A program made the translations under genes and the position numbers. From Romanomermis culicivorax (lineage: Eukaryota; Nematoda; Enoplea; Mermithida; Mermithidae), in the NCBI GenBank assembly GCA_963922205.1, contig CAWUHX010000218.1, positions 186,001 to 250,000 of the forward strand: 64,000 nucleotides of DNA, given 5' to 3'. Below are positions 23,801 to 35,800 of this stretch, in pieces. Position 1 is the stretch's first letter. Each line of letters opens with the position of its first letter. The notes beneath the pieces are model-generated. The model searched no databases. It saw nothing but the letters and a program-made list of their open reading frames with translations, and was not told where the DNA came from.

Positions 23801-26800
23801 CAATTTTTAAAATGATTTTTATTATTATTTAAAACAAAATGTTACATAATTATGAAAATTACAATATAAAACAGTGCACATCTAAAACATAAAGATAGAT
23901 GATTATATAAAATAGAATAGCATTACTGTATGCAAAATATACGCGCAATGTATGTATGAAATTATATAACAAGCAAATACGTAAGCAATTACATAAGCAA
24001 TCAAAATATAGCTAATTAAAGCATACAAGCTGTAATGAATGAATGAATGAATGTAAGCAAAACTTTTACAATTTACTGTTAATAAAATCGTGTAGTGTTT
24101 TGATAACAACAGCATCATCAAAATCATAATGATAACCTTCATCAATAAAACAAGCTACAGTATCCTTAAGAATTTTACGGCCAGTACTTGTAAGTGGTAT
24201 ACATCTAAATATGTCAATCATCTGTTTAAAAGCGCGAAGACTGTAATAACCTTGAACTTCACCTATAACATATTCAAAACAGTCAATGATAAGTCCCATC
24301 TTTTCATATAAACGATTAACTGTTGGTGTAATTGCGATATTATATATGGAATTACGAGCTGGACACTGATGATCCTCAACAATTCCTACCTCTTTCGCGC
24401 AATAACAATCAAAAATACACCCATTAAAGATGTCTTGTATAACTAACTCAGCACATATAAATAATTTTTCACCTTTTACTACTTGCTCATCAAAAAACCA
24501 TGGAATATCTAAACCCGGAACACGTAACTCACAAATACGTCTGGTTTCGGCTTCCAAGGAATTGGTATCCGACGTTGAATCGTAGTCTGGATCATTGAAA
24601 CAATTGATGAAGAGATCATTAATAAATGACGTTTGAATGCTAGCTTCCTTTTGATCTTCACGAGCATTGCTTTGTTCTCCTGCAAATTTTGTAGCATGAA
24701 TCCCTTCTTCTTCTTTTATAATTTTCTTATCTGCACCGACTTCTTCTTCTTCTTCTTTAACGATTTTCGGGGTAGAACCATTTTTTCCAGCTACGTCGTC
24801 GTCGTTTTCGTTTGTTTTGCGTTTTATCGCTAGCTGGAAATTTGCTGCTAAAGCGATGTACTCGTTTGAAATAGCTGGAGCTATCTCATGTATCATATTG
24901 GTCCAGCGCCAAAATTGCTAAAGAATAAAACATTATATTTTAAAAGAAAGAAAGAATTCATATATCAACTCACTTCTTTAGATAAACACCATGTCGTTCC
25001 ATTAAACAAATTGTTGAATCGTACTGTAACCCCGTCGCTCTCGACCAGCATTTTATAACCAAGGTTGATGCGGCATCGACCTCCATGTGAAAATGTCTTT
25101 TCAATAATATTGACATTGCGACCTAGTATACCGTATTGTGGTAAAATGAGATTGAATCCGCGACCGTACGCCTCTTTTGTTTTAGGGTCGACGTTACGAA
25201 AATAGATTGACAGGTATCTACCTTCAACCACTACAAATAATGCCATGTTTTCATCTAACATGAACTGGTGTTCCATTTTTGAAAATTCTCGAAGAAATAT
25301 TAAAGAGAGACAGAGAGAGAAGAAGCGAGTAGTATTTGTAGCAACAAAACAGATAAATGTATAAAGTGTTCTAAATTTTTGAGTAAAAGGAGGTTATAGT
25401 TATAATAAAATAACCAAGATATATAGCTTATAGCTGTAAGAGGAGGAGTTATAAGCATAATAAATATTCAAGACATATATCCTACAGTATTCTACTATTC
25501 TGAGGAGTATATGAGAGGAGGAGCTATGTTCTACAAAAATAAAATAAAATGTGTTTATGTGGTACAGTAACCTTTGAGATCAAAGCTAGAAAAATATTTG
25601 TGTTTTATGTGTTATAGTAATTATCAAGGTCAGAGCTATAGAAGCAATATAGCCATGTGCGCATGAGTTATAAGGGTCTTTAAAGCTTTTCCACATAAAA
25701 AGAAAAGATGGTGCAACAGGGTTATAAGCAGCTATTACAGTTATTTTATAGCTTCAAGAATCAAAACAAAAATACTAGGGTTGTACAGTAAAACAGGTTT
25801 TCAACTGGTTTTAACTGGTTATATGCTAATAAAATAAGCTAAAGAAATGATATGGGCACGTGTTCATGAGTTATAGAGGTCTTTAAAGCTTTCCCATCAT
25901 AAAAAAGAAAAGTACTACATTAACCTCGTAAACAATAATTAAATCTCTACCATAAAATTAATAGTTTTTGCTGATCTATAAAAATTTTCTATTATTATTA
26001 CTGTATAAGTTTTTGATGAATAGGTTGTTTTCTATTTTTCTACTTTATAGTTGTTATATTTTCTAGTTTAGATAATTTTTATAATGAAACCTATTTATGA
26101 AGATATTACTTCGGACGAAGACGACATGCCTATGGAAATTTTAGAAGATTTTACTTCTGATGAAGACGATGAAACAATAGTGAATGAGTCTTCAGGGAAT
26201 ATTACCTCTGAGAAAGAAGAAGAAGAAACACTCGATAATAATAATATTTCGGAAGAAGAAGAAGAAGAAGAAGAAGAAGAAGAACGAACTGTTTTAGATT
26301 ATGATGATGAAGATGATCAATACAAAAGTTATACGCCTTACAGTTCTGATGAGGAAGAAATTTACGAAACAGCTCAAATTGGTGGTGGTGGTGTTGGGGT
26401 TAGTGGAGGTGTAACGAATGCATCTTTTGTTGCGGATGATTTTTTCGAACTAGGTCAACCCAGTACCGTAAATATTAGGCGTTTTAATACCGAAGGTCGC
26501 GAGTACTCTGTGAATTTTCATAATACAGAACATATGGATGATTTAAATGCTCAAATAGTGCCAACATTTCAACGTATAGTAGAGCGAATTTCTGAGAATG
26601 TCGCTGATAATGCGTTTATAGGGTTTTCCTTTGACCATCCAGATTTGACGAAAGGTCGTGTTTGGATACCTTTTAGACCGAAACATGCTTTAACTGGAGA
26701 GTTGATTGTAAACACTCGTAACGCTGTTCTTCAATCAAACGAGCAAATACAAATTGATAGTCGTCAGTCTACAATTCGTACCATTGTTGTAACACCACCT

Positions 26801-29800
26801 GCGGGTAGCGGTAAGCTGATTAAAATTACTTATGTAAGATTTTTATTTATTTATTTATTTAAGGTATTCACAATGCTCATCAATATTTAAAGCATAATGA
26901 TTTTCTAAAACATAAACGCTGTATTATTCAAATCAACAACACGGATGATTTATGTTTTGCTAGAGCTCTAGTTGTTGCTAGAGCTTACATTCATAAAAAA
27001 GATAAGAATGCTGAGCACAAATGGGAAAGTATTCGAAAGTCTGACAAGTCACATCTGCTGCAAACAAAGGTTGCTAAAGAACTGATGACCTTAGCAGGCT
27101 TAGCTAATCATCAAGGAGCTTGCGGTTTTCATCAGTGGGAACAATTGCAAACTGTTTTATTACTCGATTATCAAATCAAAGTTTTTAGCAGAGAACGCTT
27201 TAAAGATTTAATATTTAGAGGTTAGAGTTTTTTATTTTTCTGTTATTGTGTACGTATTTAGAGTTTTAAGGACCTGAAGCAACGCATGTTTTAAATATTT
27301 GCCACCATGATAACCATTACTCCGTCATTACAAAGATGCCTGGATTTTTTGACCGCAGCTACTTTTGTCCTCATTGCCATCTGGCCTACAACAACAAAAT
27401 GGAACACAGATGCAGAAACGTTTGTCCTCTGTGTTACAATACACCCCCATGTAATCGATTTAATGCTCGAAAATGCAAAGATTGTCTGCGATATTTTAAA
27501 AACGATAAGTGTTTTGCTCGACACAAGCTTGTTTTTACTCAAAGAGGTCAATCCAAACGTCAAAAAACAGGTTTATCTATTTGGGATCGTTTCAAAGTGT
27601 GCGAACAATGTGATACACTGGTTCGACGAGCACATTCTAATCCTCATAATTGCAGTTATTTTGAATGCAAAACATGCAAGAAAAGCGTACCTAAAAAAGG
27701 TATTAGATATGGTGTAATTATTTTATTTTATTTTATTTTATATGAAAATTTTTATTTTAGATCATTTATGTTTTATGCAACCTGTTGGTAGCGAGCAAGT
27801 TGAAGAGGAAGAAGATATATTTGAAACAAATGTTGATGAGGATGAGTGTCTAGATGATAATGAAACAGGAATTACCGATAAATGTCCTATTAATCAAAAA
27901 TTTGTTTTTTATGATTTTGAGACTACACAGGAAAAAATTCTACGACAAAGCGAATTAGGGGATGTGTTCGAACATGAACCAAATTTATGTGTTGTCCATA
28001 CTGTATGCGATCAGTGTCGTCAAAACGAGGGAAATTTTTGCTGCAACACATGCGGTCAACGCGAACGTATTTTCAAAGGATCTACATGTCTAAATGATTT
28101 CTGCGAATACCTTTTTGCAAAAGGTATGAAAAACATTACTGCAATAGCGCATAATTCTCGAGGATTCGATGGACAATTTATAATGCAGTTTTTGTATCGT
28201 AATGGACATCATAAACTACATATCATTAATAAGGGTGAATTAGTAAATTGTTTATAGTTTTTCATTTTCATCTATTTATTTATTTTTAGGTTTAGAATTG
28301 ATGTGTATCAAAGTAGGGTCGATAAAAATTATTGATTCTCTGAACTTTCTTCCGATGCCTTTGGCGGCTTTACCGAAAACATTTGGAATAAGTGAAATAT
28401 GTAAAGGATATTTCCCTCATTTCTTTAACAGAAAAGAAAATTACGGATATATTGGCTCATATCCATCACCCAATATGTACGGTTACAATGCTATGAAACC
28501 TGCGGCTCGTGCCACGTTTCTGGAGTGGTATAATCGAAAGCTTGAAGCAGTAAGTTTGCAAAAGTATAAAGTTTTGCATTTAAATGCATCATTGTTTAGG
28601 GTTGTCAATTTAATTTTGATAATGAGTTAATTGACTACTGTAGTAGCGATGTGCAAGTTTTACGACAATGTTGTATGAAATTTCGCGATATTTTTATGGA
28701 AGAAACAAATGTCGATCCTTTTGAAAATTCAATAACCATTGCTAATGCTTGCAACTTAGTTTTCCGACGTTTATTTTTGAAGCCAGATACTATTGGTGTA
28801 ATACCATACAAAGGTTATGGTAAAGAAGAAAGACAATCTGTTATAGCTTTAAAATGGTTGAAGTGGTTAGTCCATAAAAATGAAAAACTGTATATTCGAC
28901 ATAAACTTAATGGTGGCGAAGTTCAAATTGGAAGATACAGAGTTGATGGTTTATCAGGTAATTTTGTTCAAATTTTTGAAATTTTAATATCTATATGTTT
29001 GCTCATTAAGACACCACAATTTATGAATTTCACGGTTGTTATTGGCATGGTTGCCCTAAATGTATGAAAAATAGATATCAATTAACAGCCGATAATAATA
29101 CAAAAGCAGTTGATGCATATGAGCGCACTTTTAACCGTGTTATGGAACTTCAATCACTCAGTTATAGCGTAGTCGAAATGTGGGAGTGCGAACTTTTACA
29201 ACAACTTCACTCAGATCCCGAAATGAAAACATTTTTTGATACAGTCAAAATACCGGAACCTATAAATCCTCGAGAAGGTAAAATCTTGAATTGTTCTTTT
29301 TTATTTTGTCAAAAGTTTTCTTGTTTTAGCTTTCTTTGGCAGTCGCACTAATGCTGTAAAACTGTATCATAAAATTAAGTACAATGAAGATGGTACACCT
29401 GCAGAAAAGATCAATTATGTAGATGTATGCAGTTTATACCCGTTTGTCAACAAATACGGGAAATACCCTACAGGTCATCCAAAAATCTTTACTGAAGATT
29501 TTGAAGAGGTCAGTTCAACATCACAACCTTATGAGGGGTTAATCAAGTGTAAGGTTTTACCACCTCCCAAACTCTTACATCCTGTTTTACCGTATCGACA
29601 TGGTGGTAAATTATTGTTTCCTTTATGCAAAACTTGCACGCATGATTCACAAAAGACCGCATGCGTGCATAACGACCAAGACAGAGCATTAGACGGTACA
29701 TGGGTTACGATAGAATTATATAAAGCCTTAGAGAAGGGATATAAGGTATATTGTTACGGTAATGGTTCTTTTTCTATGTATATTATTTTTGTTTCAGATC

Positions 29801-32800
29801 CTCAAGATTTTCGAGGTTTGGCATTATGATAATATTGAGCAATATCATCCAACCAAAAACCCCACTGGTGGTTTATTTACTCAATACGTCAATACCTTTA
29901 TGAAAATGAAACTAGTAAATTTTATATTATGTAAATGTGACAGAATTTGATTGTAATTTTTATAGGAGAGTGAAGGCTATCCTGCTAAAGCTCAGACAGA
30001 TGAGCAAAAACGTGAATACGAGATGGAGGTCTACAATCGTGAGAATATTTCATTGGATTCTTCAAAAATTTTAAAAAATCCTGGAAAGAGGGCTTTGGCT
30101 AAATTAATGCTAAATTCTTTCTGGGGAAAAGTAACTATGCATAGTTTTTTGTATTTCATTTAATTATTTTTATGTTTTTTTTAGTTTGGTCAACGAAACA
30201 ATATGGATAAGACTGTTATCCACAATGCACCCAAAGAATATTTTGAACTTGTGATGAATGTCGCCAATATTATTAAGAATGTTAGACTAATCAATGAACA
30301 ATTGGTGTCAACAACATATTGTCAACATGATGATTTTGCCGAAGTCATGGGAAATACTAACGCTGTTATTGCAGCTTATACAACGGCTCAAGCTCGATCA
30401 AAGTTATATTCTTACATTGAGCGATTAAAAAGTCGAGTATTGTATTTTGACACGGATAGTATTATTTACCTGTCAACAGTTGACAAACAACAATATCAAG
30501 TACCCACTGGTTGGTGTCTTGGTGAAATGACTGACGAGTTACGTGAATATAGTTCTGGATCTTACATTGCCGAATTTGTTAGTGGAGGTCCTAAAAATTA
30601 CGCCTACAGGTTGTACAGTCCCTCTACAGACCAATACCGTCATGTAATCAAAGTCCGCGGTATCACTCTGTCATCAGATACTATGAAAAAAGTTAATTTT
30701 TATTCACTTCGTCGAATGGTTTTTGCTTTTGTAAAAAACAATGGAAAAGAAGAAGTAGATGTACATAGTCTCCGTATAGAGCCTCAGCAAGATCGTAAAG
30801 TTGTTACTCGTAAAACTTTGAAAAAATTTCGTATAGTATATGATAAACGTATTTTGAAACGTAATTTTTGTACATTTCCTTATGGTTGGACTAAATAATT
30901 TTACAATAAAGTAGAATGTTGCATCGAATTAAAAATTTTTCTTTTTGATATGTAAAGATTTTTTCTTTTTTCTACATGTCTTTTACGACTATTTTTTGAT
31001 CATTTTTATAGAAGACCTTCTTGGTCATTTTTGGCAGAACATCAAAATTTATACGCATGCACCCGTAAGGATAATGTTTCATCGCGTAATGACTTTCCCG
31101 AGAATTTACTCATTAAACAGACCATTACTGACCAATTTGACCGTTTGAGATTGACTTGAACGATCGTTCAGGAATGGGGCCTCCGAGCATATTTACGCCT
31201 GCAGGTGGCGCCCTTTTGTCAAAGGGGGTCCAGGGGTGCAAATTTTTGAAAGGCTTCTTCTGCCCACGGGAGAAGCCATTTTTACACACGATCGCTTTTT
31301 ATTTCTTTTCCATTTTTTGTTCATTTTATGTTTTCCTTTTTCATCTACAGTAACACATCTATTACCCTAATTCCTCCATTACCATAATAGAAAAATTTAC
31401 CGTAATTCTACTATTACGGTAATTCCCGAATCTGTATTTTTTACCGTACGTCAACTCTCCAAATTTTCTACACACTTTTTACGACCAGCTCGTTTGGTCA
31501 TCTTTCTATAAAAGACCTTATTTGTCTACATACTTTTTACGGCCAGCTCGCTCTGGTCATTTTTATAAAAGACCTTCTTAGTCATTTTTGGCAGAACATC
31601 AAAATTTATACGCATGCACCCATAAGGATAATGTTTCATCGCGTAATGACTCTCTCGAGATTTTACTCATTAAATAGACCATTACTGACCAGATTGACCG
31701 TTCTGACATTTGTTGACTTGAACGATTGTTCAGAAAATGGGACCTCCGAAATATATTTACACCTGCAGGTGGCACCCTTTTGACAAAGGGGGTCCGGGGT
31801 GCAAATTTTTGTGGGCTTCCTCTTCCCAGAGGGGAAGCCGTTTTTACACACAATCTCTTTTTATTTCTTTTCCATTTTTTTGTTCATTTTAGTTTTCCTT
31901 TTTGCGTTCATCATTGATTTTCCTTTTCCACCCACAGTAACACATTTATTACCATAATCGAAAAATTACCGTAATTCTACTATTACGGTAACTCTAGAAC
32001 ATACATTTTTAACCGTACGACCTATAAATCGACCTATATGTTTACTGTACGACCTATAAATTGACGAAGAAATTAACCATATATGTTTACTGTACGACCT
32101 GTAAATCCGACAAAAGCCAAACGTGTATGTTTACTGTACGACCTATAAATCGGCCAAAAGTGACAAATTATAGGTCGTACACAAAAGATAGGAGTATCCT
32201 TAAGCGTACGACCTATACGGGCCGGCCTTACTACTAACGACAAGCAGAAATAAAGATCGACAAGGAGTGGATAGTAGTGCAAGAAAATTACGACTGTTTG
32301 CCCAGATGTACAGTCTGAACCAAAAGGTCTTCACAAAAGTGACAAAGTTTAATCCGTTTTTCAAAGTTTGGCCGAACTTGACAGTGTTTCGACTAACATT
32401 ACTAATATCTAGCGCTCTCATCAATTTTCACAGCTTAACAAATAATTGGAAAAGTCACATTATTTTCAATCGACCGAATTATAAACTCTACCTGCTGCAC
32501 AGAGAATATCAGTAGACCGAGTTATTGTAATTATTTACCAATTATTCTACCTTTTCTGATCACTTGTTTATCACACAATTGATGCTCTTTGATATAAGAG
32601 TCAGTGCATCAGAAAATACCAAGCAAATTTACAGCATGACAATCAGAATGTAGTATTTTACATGTTCAAAATCACATTTGGGCGAGACTTTGAATCAAAT
32701 TAAACTGCAGTAAAAAATCGATAGTATTAAATGTGGATTGTAAGCTTTGCAGTATATCGAGTATTAGAAGGCTGTTTGCCTCCAGTCTGTGAGGGATGAT

Positions 32801-35800
32801 ATCCGTTCATAATGCGCATTGTCTTCCAAACTCGCCCGAAACTGTTACTGTAAAAGTTTTTGCACAAAAGAATTGATAAGGCTAGTAAAGTTGGCTGGAA
32901 GATTCGCAATCCTATTCCACGCGTAGTTTATCGGAAAATTATAAAAAATATGAAATACTACTTGCTTTTTAGTGTCAATTTTAAGAAAAATAGACTATGG
33001 GAAACCTCAAGTTCGCCAATTTTTCCAGGCAGCTAGTCGACAAGTTTTCTGCGGCTTCACGCCCTAAACAACCCAATTTAATCGTCGTTAAGTTCGAACA
33101 AATGTCTAAAAAATCGCACAAGGCTTTTTCGCCAACAAAACTATCCCAATCGGAGAAGAGTTTGAAATGCTCCAAATTTGGGCCCAATTTGTCGGTTATT
33201 TTCGACAACGCTTTATCTGTCATGCAAGGACAGGAATTGGTGAAATGAAGGCGAATTTCGGTCAAAGCTTGTGATGCTTCGACCAAGGATTCGCCAGTGA
33301 AACGGCCTGAAAAGACAATTGAGTATAAAGTAGAAAAATTGAAGAAAAAAGAAAATAACAGAAAAGAATAGAAACCGGAAAACGGACTAAAAAAATAAAA
33401 TGGAATATTTTTGAATTTAACTTCTGGTGTCCGACAGATCTTTTCCATATTCAAAACCTTTAATAATCGTAAATTTTGAAGTAGCTGACTCAAATCTCGA
33501 TCCAAAATGGCCGCATTTGGAACTGTCAAATTTTCCAAGTTCGGACACGATTGGCAAATCGCCTCGAAAAGTTTGTTGAGTTTATTTCTCAGTCTGAAGC
33601 GACCTTGACCCTCTAATCTGACTCGCGAAACATCGACACTGCCCAAATCTATCGCCGTACAAAATTGGCCTGAAAGTTTGTTTGTCTTCAGTTGAGAGTA
33701 GTATGACTGTGACCTAGTTTTTGTGTGTATTGGAGAGCAGAGGCAGGTTAATTTTTTCTAGTCTATTTCACAGACTTACAGTATATACTGGCGTGTACGA
33801 AGAGGTAATTCAACGTAGCAATAACTATGAAAACGTAATTTAACTACGATTATGCCCCGTTATTCCGACTATCCCTTTACCCCGACTGTCCCGTTACCGC
33901 GACCATAACCGTTACCCAAACCGTGCCGTTACCCCGGCTAATGCTAAAAGAATGACCCGGAGTACGCGGAGTATGCGTTAGTTTTAAAAATATAAATTAA
34001 CTGCAGTAATGTTCACAATTTCCTAAATGATATCTCCTAATGACAAAAAAGCAATAAAAATCTTGTTTGGTTATTATAACGAATGATTACGGTTCAGCTA
34101 TATCTATTGTTACAAAATATCTGATTTTAAGCTTAAAATTCGAAAGTATAACACCTATCCAAATAGATTCAATGTATTTCAGAAGAATAAGTCTGTTCGA
34201 CTAGCGGCAGATAAACAATTTCAATTTGACACCTAACTTATACTGAGTAAACGTCTTTATACCGTAGAAAAAATATGAATTCCTTCATGACAAAAAGATG
34301 TAAAAATCAAAGAAACTATTTCTTACCAATTCTTTTTTGATTTAGACAGAACTTTTACCGACACCTATAGTCTGTTTGTCCTGAAATACTTGTTTATTTT
34401 TCATGAGTGGACAGCAAGTACTATATCATATTTTTAGCATTTCAGACTAAACCATATGTCGAATAATACTACAACTAATTTTCGAGCCTACTCAACTAAC
34501 CCTTACTATTTTTTGAGTAGAAACTCTTATAGTAAAAGATTTTGAGTGCGGTGCTTATTTTTTGTCATTTTTCAATTTGCAAGCATTTGATGAAAAACAA
34601 ACTACAAGTGCATTCAACCTGGTTATTGAAGAAAATTATCTGTCGGTTATTCGTTGCTATTAGACGGGAATATTTTCTCATTGATAGCAGTAATTTGCCT
34701 ACTATTTTATTCAAATTGAACTTACTTTCACTGCTTCGTTGCATCTGACAGTTAAAAATAAATAGATTATTGCTGATAGTTGAATAACGGACTGTTATGA
34801 ATTGGAATTGCATTAAGCTCAGAGCTGAAAAAGGTCGCACAAAGATTAGAAACGGCAATACTGAAGCTCGACAAAATCCGCTTTGTGGTCAATGGATGTT
34901 GGGGCTGCCGAAACTTTAACTTTCACACGTAAAACACGGACGTCTTCAATTTTCGTGTTAAATTCGTTATTTAATTTTCGTGTTAAATTCGTTATTCAAC
35001 GGCTTCGTGTTAAATTCGTTATTTAAATATAGAATTTGAATACTCTTCTTTCACGGAAACAAAAGCTTCTCCAATTTTTATGCAATAAGTAGCATTGATT
35101 TTCTCCGTCAAATGCTGCATGTTCTTCCTCCCCTAACTTCAAAACTTGCTTTTTGTGTTGCGCTTTAGATCCTGCCCCGCACAGTCGTCGTATCAGGAAG
35201 TCTTCTTAAAAATTTACTGTCCGAAAAATTTCCATTGGTCGGGGTAACGGGAATTTCGTACATTAGTTTGGATAACGCCGAAAAGGGACAGCCGGGATAA
35301 GGGTACAGCCGGGATAAGGAGACAAAACCAAAACGACGCTCACGACGAATACAAGTTTTTTACGGGTAATCACATAATGTAGCTATGCCAAGTCGCTGTA
35401 ACGACTCAGTCATCCGATAGTATACAATAAACGTAGAGAGAATCCCTGTTAGGAAACGTAGACAGTTCGTATGAGCCTCAAGCACGCTTGAAAACCTGTG
35501 TTTTTTTGTAGAACTTCCACCGATCCGGATGAAAATATCAGCCAGGGTAGACTGTGATGTGTCTGCTTACATATACTATATCCAACTCTGTTGAGCACAA
35601 GGATTTCGTTTTGTTTGGGTTCAACCATTTTGGGAATTTTGGCCAGGGCCTTCGATCGATCATTAAAAGTTGTTTCGAAAATGTAGTTTTGTTAGACTGT
35701 GGAATGTTTGAGCTCATTAAAAACAATAGAAGTGGTGAAAACGCCTTACTTACATAAACCGAACAGGTGGTAAAAAAGAAAAAACAAGACCGAAAATGGT

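Larger units (their letters stand above)
12492..32235. mobile_element. Complete Maverick/Polinton virus-like DNA transposon, 19,744 bp
   Basis: Ends are 5'-AGTAGTAAGGCCGGCCCG and its exact inverse, bordered by AACGAC on both sides. It carries the full Polinton core set: protein-primed PolB, rve integrase with chromodomain, adenain-like protease, FtsK/HerA ATPase, double-jelly-roll major capsid and penton-type minor capsid proteins, plus accessory ORFs. Left module is on minus, polymerase on plus, with a divergent control region at 25277-26083. It lies in the last intron of the F-box gene. The near-identity of the outer 750 bp of the two ends and the perfect target duplication indicate a fairly recent insertion. 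Two stop codons in the integrase suggest it is non-autonomous now. Capsid genes imply the family could form virions, an inference from published work on Polintons. Confidence 0.97.

Noticed and set aside
27291..27717. Alternative ORFs over PolB exon 3 (plus frame from 27307, minus frame from 27563)
   Set aside because: The phase-consistent zinc-ribbon frame used in the eleven-exon join explains the region.
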